64,000 bases of DNA from Dichetophora obliterata (taxonomy: Eukaryota > Arthropoda > Insecta > Diptera > Sciomyzidae), in contig OY986435.1 of NCBI GenBank assembly GCA_963920525.1, forward strand, positions 99,932,115 through 99,996,114. The letters are read 5' to 3'. The stretch's first letter is position 1; each line of letters begins with the position of its first letter. This document shows, in pieces, positions 1-10,275 of this stretch. The position numbers and the translations under genes were made by a program. The notes beneath the pieces are model-generated. The model searched no databases. It was not told where the DNA came from and saw only the letters and a program-made list of their open reading frames with translations.

Positions 1-1917
1 TAATAAGCTGGAGTCTGATATTAGAGATAATCCGAAGAACTTTTGGAATTTCTTAAATAAAAAAAGGAACACAAAGGGTTTCCCTAAAAATATGTTTTTT
101 AACGAAAAAACTGCAAGTAGCACTTCAGACGTCACAAATCTTTTTGCTGATTATTTTCAATCGAATTTTTTATTAGACGACGGAGATGATGTGAACTGCC
201 CTTTTTATTATAATGACAACCCTATTATTGATATGGGTTCATTAGTTCTTTCTGATGATGATGTCTTACAAGATTTGCTCACTCTAGACATTCATAAAGG
301 AACTGGTCCTGATAATATTCCCCCAATATTTCTAAAAAACTGCGCAGCTGTGCTAGCCCAGCCATTAGCGCTTTTATTTAATTTATCTTTAAAGAGAGGG
401 CAGCTTTTGAATATTTGGAAAGAATCCATTATAGTCCCTATCCATAAGTCTGGCTCTAGGCAAAATATAGCGAACTATCGACCGATATCAAAAGTGCCCT
501 TGATCCCTAAATTATTTGAGTCAATTGTCAAAAAACACATTTATGCTAGAATTAAAAACTCTATCTCTAAATTCCAACATGGTTTTGTTAGTGGTAAATC
601 TACTTCTACAAACCTAACACTGTTCTCTCACTTCATTAAAACTGAAATGGAAAAAGGCAATCAAATTGACGTCATTTTTACTGATTTCGCCAAAGCCTTT
701 GATAGAGTTCAGCACTCCATTATGGTTAAAAAACTTTCCCTAATGGGGTTTCATTCCTCTTTGTTATTCTGGCTGAGGAATTACCTTTCTGATAGATATC
801 AAGTTGTCCGTATTGGTAACTGCTACTCAAAATTTATTACCAACCATTCTGGTGTGCCCCAAGGAAGCCACCTTGGACCTCTATTGTTTGTCTTGTTCAT
901 CAACGATCTCCCAAACTTTTTACAGCATACTAACTGTTTGATGTATGCTGATGATGTTAAACTGTTTAATTCGGTTTCTTCACCTTCCGACCATCGACTT
1001 CTTCAAATTGATTTAAACAATATGATTAAATGGTGTTCAGTTAATAGACTGTATTTAAATGTTGCCAAATGCAACATTATGGCTTTTTATATGAAAAAAG
1101 AACCAAATTTTTTTAATTACTCAATCGCAAATAGTGGTCTTTCACGTGTCGAGTATACATCTGATCTGGGAATTCTATTTGATAGAAAAATTTCTTTTTC
1201 CAACCATTACGATTGCATAATTACTAAGGCTAATGCAATGATGGGTTTTTTGAGGCGTAATTCGAAGGAATTTAAGGATCCATATACCCTTAGAACGTTA
1301 TTTTTAACTTTAGTAAGGTCTAGCTTGGAATATGGATGTGTGATCTGTGATCCATATTAAGGGAAGATTCTTTGCGATTGGAAAGAATACAAAAACGTTT
1401 CACTCGTTACATAATGTTTAAATTAAATTGGAATTTTATGCCAACGTACGTATCCAGGTGTGCTCTTCTAGGCCTTAGTACCTTAGCCTCCAGACGTAAA
1501 TTTTTTCTTGTTATTTTTGTTCGCGATATAATTATGTTACATATAGACTGCGCGCCACTCCTCGCTCTTTTAAGAATATATGCGCCTGAGAGATATTTTA
1601 GGCAAAGAGATTTTTTTACATTCCGTATCATAGGACAAACTATGGCCGTAATGATCCTATTAATAATATGTGCTTAGCGTTCAATTCCATAAGTGCTCAA
1701 ATAGATCTCACTCTGAATAGACAAACTTTTAAACAAAATTTATTAAGAATTGTTTAAAATGAATTTATAAAAGTGTAATATTCTTTAATATAATTATGTT
1801 TACATTTTATTAGTTTTATATCATATTGTTTTTATAATTTATATGTTATTACTCAAACTGTTAAACGATTGTTGATAGTTAAAAAAATAGAAATAAATAG
1901 AAATAAATAAATAAATA
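1..1917 (+). mobile_element. Jockey-type non-LTR retrotransposon, 3' part
   Basis: The left end lies outside the window, so 5' UTR, ORF1 and the endonuclease are not visible. What remains is the reverse transcriptase region, a short 3' UTR rich in A and T, and a 3' tail built of TAAA/AAATA units around 1884-1917 rather than a clean poly(A). The RT signature (YADDVKLF and the GVPQGS block) and the tail fit the Jockey group of insect LINEs. Clade assignment is inference from motif style only. The copy is dead: it has at least one frameshift near 1358. Confidence 0.8.
2..1677 (+). pseudogene. Reverse transcriptase of Jockey-type LINE, frameshifted
   Basis: The reading frame is open from base 2 to the stop at 1358-1360 and starts upstream of the window, so the internal methionine at 92 is not a real start. 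Finger and palm blocks are present in order: a YRPIS motif near base 478, a DFAKAFDRV block at about 685 (first catalytic Asp), GVPQGS at about 852, and YADD at about 943 (catalytic pair). The C-terminal thumb continues in another frame from about 1372, where the typical RLERIQKRFTRYI motif appears, so one indel near 1358 separates the halves. A minus-strand ORF across 1407-1631 is only a shadow. The enzyme would perform target-primed reverse transcription in an intact copy; this one cannot. Confidence 0.85.
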
Positions 1918-2030
1918 GTTATACCAATGTGCTTTAATAAAAATTTATATTGAAAAGTCCACATAGTTTTATTTATATTCACTTCTTTTTAGTGGCATTG
2001 TGCTTATCGATAAATATATCTATAAGTATA

Positions 2031-3284
2031 TCTATAATATAAAAATAAATCGCTGAATGTGTTGCTAAGCGCAAAACTCGAGAACGGTTGGACCGATTTG
2101 GCTCAATTTTTTTTCAGTTATTCGTAATTGCCAGGAGTAGGTTTTTACGAAAGAAAATTTTGGAAAACCCTCCGGAAAAGTCGGGAAATTGGAAAAATCG
2201 AAAATCTGTTTGTTTGTTTGTTCTTTATAGGAGACCAAACCCTTGGACCGATCTTCCTGAAATTTTCACAGCATGTTACTGTGTCTCTGGAAGGAATAAT
2301 AGGCTATATGAAGTTTTGATTGGAAAAAGGGGCGGGGCACCGCCCATATAACCCAAAAATTTTTTATTTACCATAATTTGGGCATTTTTTGACCTACGTC
2401 GATGATATTTGGTACATATGGTATTGGCATAGTTAGGAATACGTACTAGGAGAAAAGTGGGTGGGGACCACTCCCCTTTTTAGGAAAATTAAAAATCGTA
2501 ATATAGTCTTAACTACTGGACCGATCGTCATTAAATTTTCACAATAAGATATTCTTACGAAATAGTAAATTCTTGACTATATAAAGTTGTGAGCGGACAA
2601 AGGAGCGTGGCCTCGCCCATATAACCCAAAATTAGATGCACCGGGCGGGACCGGAAAAACGTTTCTGATTTCGTTGATTTTGGCTAAAGTTCGATCCCAA
2701 AACAATATTGCGTTGGCCATTGCGTCATCCGGCATTGCTGCATCGCTTTTGGATGGTGGCAGAACAGCGCATTCGGCACTTAAATTACTACTGAAATTGC
2801 AATTCTCTGAGACGCACACATGCAATATAAAGAATGTGTGCGTCTTTACCCATTCATCAATGGGTAAAGTGCTGCGAACGTGTAAGATCATAGTATGGGA
2901 TAAATGCACAATGGCACACAAAAAATCCTTAGAGGCCCTAGATCGCACATTACAGGATTTCAGAAGCAATAGGCAATTATTTGGGGAACACTTATTTTGT
3001 TAGCCGGTGATTTTCGCCAAACACTACCGGTTATTCCAGGTGCAACCTCAGCTGATGAGCTTAACGCATGTCCATCCATGTTTCTCGCATGTAGCATGCT
3101 CGCGTGTAGGAAAACCCACCGATTTATATGTGTATGCTCCTGATGGGCAAACTAAAAATATTGTATATCCTAAAGCATTGCAATAATTAAATTAAAATTA
3201 AATAAATACATTTTTGTAATTATATAAATACTTTTAATTTTATTTTATAACGAGGGGTTAGCGAAGCACACCGGGTTCAGCTAG
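2031..3284 (+). mobile_element. Helitron, internally deleted, with helicase remnant
   Basis: The left end is TCTATAATATAAAAATAAAT at 2031, with the 5' TC of Helitrons, preceded by A. The right end is ...CGGGTTCAGCTAG, finishing in CTAG at 3281-3284 and followed by T, so insertion was between A and T as expected for rolling-circle elements. Inside are non-coding blocks with repeated phrases such as GGACCGAT, then a fragment of Pif1-type helicase. The Rep/HUH part is missing. The last 80 bases are closely matched in inverse orientation by the 9911-10275 element, which supports the right boundary independently. Confidence 0.85.
2635..3115 (+). pseudogene. Helitron Pif1-like helicase fragment
   Basis: Open frame 2635-3003 begins right at the Walker A block (DAPGGTGKTF, coding bases 2635-2664) and then shows motif Ia (IASSGIAASLLDGGRTAHS). 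The Walker B position reads IIVWDKCTM, where the family normally has Glu after Asp, so the ATPase would be inactive. A single-base frameshift just before 3003 moves the next helicase motif (LLAGDFRQTLPV) into another frame at about 2993-3050. The N-terminal Rep domain and the rest of the helicase are absent. Identification as Helitron helicase rests on these motifs and on the Helitron ends around it. The minus-strand ORF at 2577-2969 is a shadow. Confidence 0.85.
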
Positions 3285-3916
3285 TTATAGATAAATGTCC
3301 TATAGATTTAGATGTGATGGTCTTTCATGTGGATTAGTATTACTGAAGAGATGAATTTGTGCTCTTATGTTAACTGGGAGCACATAAGATTTCTTAACCT
3401 TCGTATTCTCGCGCGTTGGTCTGTCAGACTGACGACTTACGTTTGCCTTTCTATAAAATTTTGGTTTGTTATGTTTTCACAAAATCTCATCAAACATTAA
3501 ACTTCATATTAACCCTCCATTACTAACGCTATTCGGAGTAACGTCATTACTAACCTGGGTGTAATCCACCCATAAATTTTAATTCATGAATTTGTAAAAA
3601 AACGCTTAAACAGTAAAACGGTTCTGCTTTTATTAATAGCGGTATATTTTTTTATTCTATTATACATAAAATTCGTCCAGTTTAATTAATATTTAATTTT
3701 AATAAAAATATATCAAAATAACGTTAATTAGAGAATTTAAAAAAAAATTATGGTTTGGATAATTTCACATTCCGAGGTCAAATTATTTGCCACGTTCTTT
3801 TATTATTTCAGGAGGGCCAATTTGAAAAGCTAAAAAATGTTTTAAAATTATCTATATTATTTTTTTTCTTGCAATGAAAATTTTTTAAAATAATGACCTC
3901 TAATTATTCGTTATAA

Positions 3917-4271
3917 TTGAAACATTTCCCTCTCATGGCACAGCAGCGCAAGCATCGTAGATAAGCGCCTAGCACATAGAATAAATGTCGATAATGTAAA
4001 ACTTAGTCACTAGTCAAAATAAAACAATAAAAGGAATTCTTGGTCAAAGAATTATACAATTTCACACTTGTTTTGCCAAATCGTCAAATGCATAGAAGAA
4101 TACGCTGAAATCAAAATTAAATAGAACTTCTATGTTTATCTATCTAGAGATGCATTTCTGTTTTTATCTGAGCATTGTCATGCACTGCCATGTTGTGCAT
4201 AATTAGATACACACAAATCCCATTAAGCAGATTTCTATGTTACACTTGTTAATCCATGGCTAATTGAACCA
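3917..4271 (+). mobile_element. MITE of the TGGTCCAG family, degenerate copy A
   Basis: This segment follows the same order of motifs as the copy at 4431-5263: CATGGCACAGCAGCGC, a GCTAGCACA-like block, the TCAAAATAAAACAATAAA block, TTTTGCCAAA..CGTCAAAT, ATGCATTTCTGTTTTTATC and a terminal inverse of the first motif. It lacks about 60 bp in the middle and its left terminus is eroded, so the boundary is approximate. It is the oldest-looking of three copies within 1.4 kb. Confidence 0.7.
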
Positions 4272-4430
4272 TTACAAAAGTAATTAAATGATGCAATAAT
4301 TGCATATTATGGCAAAAACCCTGCTCCCATGTTAAAATTTTTTGTCAAATGGCTAGTCAAATACAATAGAACAATATTGAATGTTCCGTTAAAATTTCAA
4401 CAAGAAATTCGATCATTTGCACTGGGCTTA

Positions 4431-5263
4431 TGGTCCAGTTAGCCTCGCATGGCACAGCAGCGCATGCAACGCAGATAAGCAGCTAGCACACAGCTAAATA
4501 AATGGTGATTATGCAAAGCATAGTCACATGGTCAAAATAAAACAATAAAAAAAAGAATACAACGATTTTATTTTAATAAATTAACCGCACTTGATCAAAC
4601 AATTTTACAACTTCACATCTGTTTTGCCAAAACGTCAAATACATAGAAGAATACACAAATATTAAAATGAAATATGGTCCAGTTAGCCTCGCATGGCATA
4701 GCAGTGCATGGCTTAACAAGCGTCACATCGAAATCTGTTTAATAGGATTTGTGTGCATCTGATTATGCACAACATGGCAACGCATGGCAATGCTCAGATA
4801 AAAACAGAAATGCATCTCTGACTACATAGATAAACATGGAAGATCTATTTCATTTTAATATCTGTGTATTCTTCTATGTATTTGACGTTTTGGCAAAACA
4901 GATATGAAATTGTAAAATTGTTTGATCAAGTGCGTGTAATTTATTAAAATAAAATCGTTTTATTCTTGTTTTTATTGTTTTATTTTGACTATATGACTAG
5001 GAGTTGCATAATCACCATTTATTTGGCTGTGTGCTAGCTGCTTATCTGCGTTGCAAGCGCTGCTGTGCCATGCGAGGCTAACTGGGCCAATAGATCTTCC
5101 ATGTTTATCTATGTAGTCAGAGATGCATTTCTGTTTTTATCTGAGCATTGCCATGCGTTGCTATGTTGTGCATAATCAGATACACACAAATCCTATTAAA
5201 CAGATTTCGATGTGACGCTTGTTAAGCCATGTACTGCTATGCCATGCGAGGCTAACTGGACCA
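4431..5263 (+). mobile_element. TGGTCCAG-family MITE copy B, split by copy C
   Basis: Terminal inverted repeats TGGTCCAGTTAGCCTCGC... lie at both ends, flanked by TTA on each side (4428-4430 and 5264-5266). A 3-bp T-W-A target duplication is typical of PIF/Harbinger elements. The copy is interrupted by copy C. Without C and one copy of its target triplet, B is 244 + 171 = 415 bp, exactly the length of C. No coding capacity. Transposase would have to be supplied in trans. Confidence 0.85.
4675..5089 (-). mobile_element. TGGTCCAG-family MITE copy C, nested in copy B in reverse
   Basis: A 415-bp copy of the same family, inserted in opposite orientation into copy B with an ATA duplication (4672-4674 and 5090-5092). 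Because host and guest are the same family in opposite orientation, the locus now forms two overlapping near-palindromes (4431-4674 with about 4846-5089, and 4675-4845 with 5093-5263). The MITE carries no ORF. Confidence 0.85.
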
Positions 5264-5630
5264 TTAATCTAAATTCACAGTGTTGAGAAAGATGAGATGA
5301 GATTTTGCAAGCACAAACACGTCCGCATTCTTAAAATTTTTTTTTTTCTATTGATTTACATAACGTGATGAAATTGTCCAAGCTGTTTAAGTCGAACAAA
5401 GGTTATACTAAAAGCATAATAAAACGGCATGACCACTTTCAGTCGCACAGACCGATTGCGTGAATATGTGTTCACTATTTGGCGCGAGTATACGAAGGTT
5501 GAAAACAGGTGTTAAAAGCTTACAATAATACTTGCTTCCCATTATTTAATAAAGGTTTTAATAATATTTTTAAAATAAAACTTTTTTCCAATTTTTTATA
5601 AACAGTTGTAAAAAACTTACAACAAGACTA

Positions 5631-5747
5631 AGGCTGTGTGCGAATTGATCTAAATGCGACCTAAACTAAATAGTGTCGATAAGGCAATGTTTCCTTTATA
5701 GACCCAAATTAGTTTAGGTCGCATTTAGATCAATTCGCACACAGCCT
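5631..5747. mobile_element. 117-bp foldback MITE, TA target
   Basis: Two perfect 39-bp inverted arms begin AGGCTGTGTGCGAATTGATC and meet around a roughly 39-bp loop. TA dinucleotides flank the ends (5629-5630 and 5748-5749), fitting a Tc1/mariner-type target. The arms would form a long hairpin in RNA. No coding content. Confidence 0.8.
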
Positions 5748-6439
5748 TACTTCCAATTATTTAATAATTTTTTTCAATAATACTTTTACAACACTTTTTT
5801 CCAATAGCAAAGAAAGTATTATATAATATAATAATATTACAGTATGAAATATTTTTCTAAGGGTTCCCTTTTGGTTATTTTGTTTTTTTTTTTTTTTTAA
5901 AGATCAAAGAACCAAGGCATGCGCTTTATAAAAAAAAGGTTTCCCGAGAAACAATAGCATATTTTTTGTCAATAAAGTATCTGATATGTGTCCGATGCCC
6001 GTGTCGGTAAATTTCCGACCTCTGCACCGAAAGAAGTGCTATTTCTGGCAGGCACAATGTATGAACGAAGACCGATTCGGGCACTTGTCAGTTTATTGTG
6101 TACGAATATAGTTTTTGAACACTTTGTTGATATAATACAGACTTTCTACGATACTATTTTAGGTACCTTTCAAGGTACTTGTTGGGTATGTTTCGGGTAC
6201 ATTATAGTTAAGACTCAGGCCAGTCTTGATACATATCAGCTATTTTATTGACACAATATATAAACTTTTTTCTCAGAGCCTGTTCGCTAAAGCTCGTTTG
6301 CATTCGGCTTATTAATGTACGATTAATTTGTTTTCATAAACTTCGCAGTTTTTCGTTACTACTCGTAGCTTTTAAAAATAAAATTGAGTCCGATACTCGG
6401 GTCTTTTGTGCCTGAGTAGTTTGGTACGGACACAAATGC
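5748..6439. other. Non-coding, no recognised feature
   Basis: A+T-rich DNA with a T-run at about 5887-5899. An open frame at 5988-6251 has no ATG of good context, no recognisable motif and no conserved look, so it is not called. The phrase GACACAAAT.. before 6440 and ..GACAAAATTG after 6648 may be the split halves of one sequence interrupted by the next element. Confidence 0.5.
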
Positions 6440-6648
6440 CCTTATTCTTGTTGTCACCTCACCTATGTGAGAGTTCTCACACTCGTGTCACGTCACTAGA
6501 AATCTGGTATTCTTGTTGTCATGTGACGTGAGCAAACTATGTTGGTGTTCACAAACTCACGTCACATGACAACAAGAATACCAGATTTCTTGTGACGTGA
6601 CACGAGTGTGAGAACTCTCACATAGGGGAGGTGACAACAAGAATAAGG
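6440..6648. mobile_element. Foldback MITE with 95-bp arms
   Basis: The two arms start CCTTATTCTTGTTGTCACCTC-like and are about 97% identical over roughly 95 bases, separated by only about 20 bases (around CAAACTATGTTGGTGTTC). The motif ATTCTTGTTGTCA occurs twice per arm, so each arm is itself built from a duplicated unit. No certain target duplication was found. Whole element would fold into one hairpin. Confidence 0.8.
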
Positions 6649-6817
6649 ACAAAATTGTTGCTCGGGTTTGGTCTTTGACCTGAAAGGAAAGGGATAGATT
6701 ATTTAGGGGAATTGATTGGAACCATACGTGAATTATTGATTAGGCGAAACAACCGTGAAAGACAATTTGAATTGCTTTTAACCGAAGCCAGTGTTATGCC
6801 TTAACCTCGGCAAGCAT

Positions 6818-6997
6818 TTCCAGCCCTTAGTTGTGTTCCTGTCCTTTAATTCCACATTTTCCACAATTAAGTTGTGGATTTTTAGTTTTCCATTATTCCA
6901 ACAAAGAAAGTGAAAAAGACCATGCCCGAACCCGGATTCGAACCAGGGACCTCTGGGTTGATAGTCTGGCGCACTCTACACTAGACTACAAAGGCCG
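6818..6997 (-). mobile_element. tRNA-derived SINE, copy 1
   Basis: On the minus strand a tRNA-like head (about 6997 down to 6920) has an A-box-like TAGTCTAGTGTAGAGTGCG and a perfect B box GGTTCGAATCC, followed by a non-tRNA tail (CACTTTC, TTGTTGGAATAATGG.., to about 6818). A second copy with the same head-plus-tail structure lies at 63590-63790, also on the minus strand, which separates a SINE from a plain tRNA gene. The anticodon stem no longer pairs, so it is not a functional tRNA. RNA polymerase III transcription from the internal boxes is inferred. Confidence 0.75.
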
Positions 6998-7483
6998 ACA
7001 AATTCTACAATTACTTGAAAGCATTTCACAACCATTTTTACAAGCTTTTTCCAAACACAATGCTTACGCTTGTAAGCTTACTACAATCTTAATCCAAGCT
7101 TGTTTGGCTGATTGGGTATGGTACAATTAATGTTGATGTATGGGACATTTGATGTACCCCAGCTAACCAATCGGTATGAAAACGGTTCGTTTTATGAAAT
7201 GAAAATTCGTTAAGATATATGAAAAATGGTACCAAAAAATACTTGCATAACGGTACAAAAACGTACCTTTGAAATGTTATGAAAAATTGCACTTTTAAAA
7301 CTGAAGCGGACCGTTTCGTTGTTACCAAAGCATACATTGTGTGTGGCATAAAAACCTACCGTTTCAATAATATTCAAAAACTAATCCTCGATTTTAAATA
7401 AATTGTAAAAAACTATTATATTATGTTTCTAATTCGTTGATTTATTTCTTAGTTTTTATTGTATTTTTAAATTTTATAATTTT
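6998..7483. other. Non-coding, no recognised feature
   Basis: A+T-rich sequence. Short GGTACCAAAAA/GGTACAAAAACGTACC-like phrases recur near 7220-7265. The minus-strand open frame at 7089-7349 shows no domain or codon-usage signal and is not called. Confidence 0.4.
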
Positions 7484-7765
7484 TCAGTTTTTTTTTGAGA
7501 TGCTTAGTAAGAATATAAAATCAAAAGAATCGACAAAAATTACAAAATTAGTAATTTTTAATAAGAACATAAAATTAAGTAAACATTTCCATAATGATTT
7601 ATGATGCATTAATTCAATATCTTTGCTTCCGCAATCAATTGCAAACTCATATAAATTGCAGTCATTTTCTGGAGGCAGTGAAACATTTTCATTTTTAGGT
7701 ATTCTAATTTGCATAGAATTAAATATTTCTAAAGCTTCCCTTTTGATGCTTTTATTTGGTTGCAT
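7484..7765 (-). CDS. Unrecognised 93-aa ORF, divergent from the next
   Basis: I do not recognise this protein. It starts at a true ATG (7763-7765) and has a hydrophilic, ordinary-looking N-terminal half (MQPNKSIKREALEIFNSMQ...) with Pro, Asn and Cys spread as in real proteins; the last 25 residues are hydrophobic and Phe-rich and may be intron read-through. It could be a first exon or a fragment of a host gene. The start lies 160 bp from the divergent ORF at 7926, which would suit a shared promoter. Confidence 0.3.
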   Translation of the reverse strand: MQPNKSIKREALEIFNSMQIRIPKNENVSLPPENDCNLYEFAIDCGSKDIELMHHKSLWKCLLNFMFLLKITNFVIFVDSFDFIFLLSISKKN

Positions 7766-7925
7766 TTTAATTTTTTATGTTAAACAGTTATCACATTTTC
7801 ACTAAGAACAGAACAAATTATTTTTATTTAGAGGCAAAAATAATTTAACCAATATCAGGCAACTCAACTTCACAACTGAACTACTTTGATTTCAATACAA
7901 CATTCAATGCATGTTTTAGAGTTTG

Positions 7926-8240
7926 ATGGAGAACGGATCTGAAAAGTCAAGAACAAACGACGCTAGCGCATCAAGTGGATTTGACATACATTTCAATTCA
8001 GTGCTTGAAAAATATAAAAAGGGACTTTACAATTATATAGAGAACGGTATAAAGGTACAAAAACATGACGTACCTATCATACCAGCAAATCAGATACTGC
8101 CGTTTTTAACTCCGTTTTGCTGGAACAGTCAGTTTCATGGCTTGTTGGGACCTCATGCACGAGTTACTCAACACTACAACATAAGAAAAATGGGTTTGTA
8201 TGCTGTGTATTTTGTATTAATTAAAACTTACTTTTGTTAA
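7926..8240 (+). CDS. Unrecognised 104-aa ORF, possible first exon
   Basis: I do not recognise this protein. It begins at ATG 7926 (MENGSEKSRTNDAS...), has a polar Ser-rich start and then a mixed stretch with KYKKGLYNYIENG and PANQILPFLTPF. The final residues after NIRKM look like intron sequence, and a GGTTTGT at about 8192 could be a splice donor. No downstream exon was found before 9000. Either the first exon of a host gene or a broken copy; divergent from the minus ORF starting at 7765. Confidence 0.35.
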   Translation: MENGSEKSRTNDASASSGFDIHFNSVLEKYKKGLYNYIENGIKVQKHDVPIIPANQILPFLTPFCWNSQFHGLLGPHARVTQHYNIRKMGLYAVYFVLIKTYFC

Positions 8241-8934
8241 CTACGCGTATGAAAGCACGGATGCCGCAAGAGCTATGCAGCACTTAGGGGTTAGCAGGGC
8301 TTAAGGGCGGTACTTAATGCGCTCGCGGGAATGACACGTGTGATAGAGCTCACAGTAGTTATGCGCGATATGTGATGTGTTCGCTCTAATTTTAATAATT
8401 TTTTTATTTTTTCAAAAATTGCTTTTTTTATTGTTTTGACTTTACGTTCTAAGATTTGTTTGCTAGTGCTACGTTATCACTATGGAAAGAGCTCCAAAAA
8501 TAGCACTATACGCAAGGGGATGATAGCGTTCTTAATGCGCATACGAGTAATGCGCATCAAAATTTTTGACTGAGTAATTTTAGAGGTTTACGGGAAAAAC
8601 AAGTATATGGCAGAAATTATACAACATAATTTACACAAATTTGAAAAATTTTTTAAAAATAACAGTTAAATTAGCAGGACAAATAAAAGTCCGAAATAAT
8701 TATTTTTTGCCCTACAACAATTACTTTGATTGCTATGACCACACTGAGAGATAAATGCTCATTTACGAAATCCACATTTACGAACGGCCGAGTAACAGCG
8801 TGATGAAGTGATACACGCCCTAGCTGAGCTAGTGTACACGAAGAATGTACACAGCAAAGTCAATTTGAATCGAGCTGAAAAATCGATTGTTGAGGTCATA
8901 GTATAATTATTATAAAGTAGGAGCGACAATTTTT
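8241..8934. other. Non-coding, no recognised feature
   Basis: A segment (8250-8350) richer in G+C than the surroundings, with AATGCG-type words repeated (TTAATGCG at 8312, 8533; AATGCGCAT twice at 8533-8562). No ORF, RNA gene or bounded repeat seen. Confidence 0.4.
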
Positions 8935-9228
8935 GCTGCGATAAACGTACGTCAAACAAAAGAAAATCAAAACGAGAGCGTGCTATGGAGATATCAAAAA
9001 TGTTTTGTGTCACACAAAGAAAATAAATAAATTAATTTAATTTAAGTTGTAAATAATGTAAGCAAAAGAATAAATTCCATAATTAATCTTTTTCTTTGTT
9101 GATAGAAAGTGAAACTCTACGATACGATGTCAGCGGAGACGGTGGTACATTAAGAAAAGTATTGAAAAAAAACTGTTATTGATCGCTCGTTGTGTTTTCT
9201 TTTGTTTGACGTTCCTTTATCGCAGCTC
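8935..9228. mobile_element. Inverted-repeat element, about 45-bp arms
   Basis: TGCGATAAACGTACGTCAAACAAAAG... (about 8936-8983) is matched in inverse by ...CTTTTGTTTGACGTTCCTTTATCGCA (about 9180-9224). The arms enclose about 200 bp of A+T-rich DNA without coding content. No target duplication could be fixed, so it may be the inner part of a larger element. Confidence 0.5.
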
Positions 9229-9619
9229 GTGAGAAAATATGTTGTTGTCAAGTCTACCTAATGAATTTTTGTATCATGGTTGAGGTGATCAAGGGAATAT
9301 GCTGAATCACTGTAGTGGATGGTTACCTAAAATATAAGAACAACGTGTTGAAATTGGCTAATACAAAGACATAAGAAGACAATGCTGCTCCAGAGTAAAC
9401 ATTTGACACTGATACAAGCAAGGTGATTACAGCTGCCAGGAAAATGAGGGTCAGCCTAAATAAAACGGAACAAAAAAGCAATTAATTTAAAAAAGAATTA
9501 ATTTTGGATGTCAAAATTATGGACTTACGCAGCCTTTAAAAGCCAATTTTCGCAGCTCTTAACAACGTTTTGTGTCTATGAATAAGCCTGATAGAGAATA
9601 TTAGATATATTAGTCTAGG
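9229..9619. other. Non-coding, no recognised feature
   Basis: Mixed-composition intergenic DNA; no ORF longer than about 50 codons with any recognisable content, and no bounded repeat. Confidence 0.4.
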
Positions 9620-9842
9620 GGCCTTACTCTGTAATGCGATTAGAAATGCAAGTGCGATTCGAAGACAAAATCACACCATGTATTTACATGGTTTTTCGAC
9701 AAATTTTTGATTAGTTAGTATTCAATGCAGACAAAAACAGTATTTTAAAGCAGAGGTAGGAGTTACTGCCATTTAGTAATCTTAATTCATGTATTTACGT
9801 GGTGTGATTTTGTTTTCGAATCGCATTACTGAGTAAAGGTCC
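9620..9842. mobile_element. MITE with GGRCCTTACTC termini
   Basis: Left arm GGCCTTACTCTGTAATGCG... and right arm, read inversely, GGACCTTTACTCAGTAATGCG..., both continue with CGAA.ACAAAATCACACCA and a GTA.TTACATG block. The interior, about 80 bp, is non-coding. Left arm holds an extra 15-bp stretch (AGAAATGCAAGTGCG). Target duplication not resolved. Confidence 0.65.
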
Positions 9843-9910
9843 TGCAATATGAAAACAGCGAGCACGGCACCATACGACACTACGGGTTCAGTCACAAAGT
9901 TTATCAATTA

Positions 9911-10275
9911 CTAGCTGAACCCGGTGTGCTTCGCTACTCCCCTCGTTATAAAATAAAATTAAAAGTATTTATATATTTTTCACGCCATCGAATTTTCGAA
10001 ATAAGTCCACCCCAGCGCCACCTACCGTGTCCATTTATACACAAATTATTTTCTTATGATCAAACAAACATACATTCTGAATTTCAGTTAAATTGGTCCA
10101 TAAATTCATATTTTCGATATAAGTCCACCCCAGCGCCACCTATCGGGTCCAAATATAGCCTATGTTACCCACCGTACCAAGATGAACATTACCTGAAAAT
10201 TTCATCAAAATCGGCCCAGCCGTTTTGGAGTCCATACGTTACATACATACACACATCCTATTTTATATATATAGA
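9911..10275 (-). mobile_element. Non-autonomous Helitron, 365 bp
   Basis: Read on the minus strand it begins TCTATATATATAAAATAGG at 10275 and ends ...GGGTTCAGCTAG at 9911, with A before and T after, the AT target expected for Helitrons. Its 3' 70 bases match the 3' end of the Helitron at 2031-3284 nearly base for base. The interior repeats a CCACCCCAGCGCCACCTA block twice (about 10006 and 10126) and a phrase ending CCGTTTTGGAGTCCATACGT. No coding capacity; the ORF read across it on the plus strand is not a gene. Confidence 0.85.

Larger units (their letters stand above)
3398..5498. mobile_element. Possible piggyBac-like element (TTAA ends), filled with MITEs
   Basis: The left end reads TTAA at 3394-3397 followed by CCTTCGTATTCTCGCGC; the right end is the imperfect inverse, GGCGCGAGTATACGAAGG, followed by TTGA at 5499-5502. 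A TTAA duplication with CC(Y)T termini is characteristic of piggyBac-type transposons. No transposase is visible; the interior is mostly insertions of one MITE family. The inner sequences next to the ends (CTGTCAGACTGACG versus CAGTCGCACAGACCG) are only partly symmetrical, and the right target is mutated, so the call is tentative. Confidence 0.4.

Noticed and set aside
5988..6251. 87-codon plus ORF
   Set aside because: No domain, no conservation evidence and composition like the surrounding non-coding DNA.
6920..6997. tRNA gene on the minus strand
   Set aside because: A and B boxes are present but the anticodon stem does not pair, and a second copy shares the non-tRNA tail, so it is a SINE.
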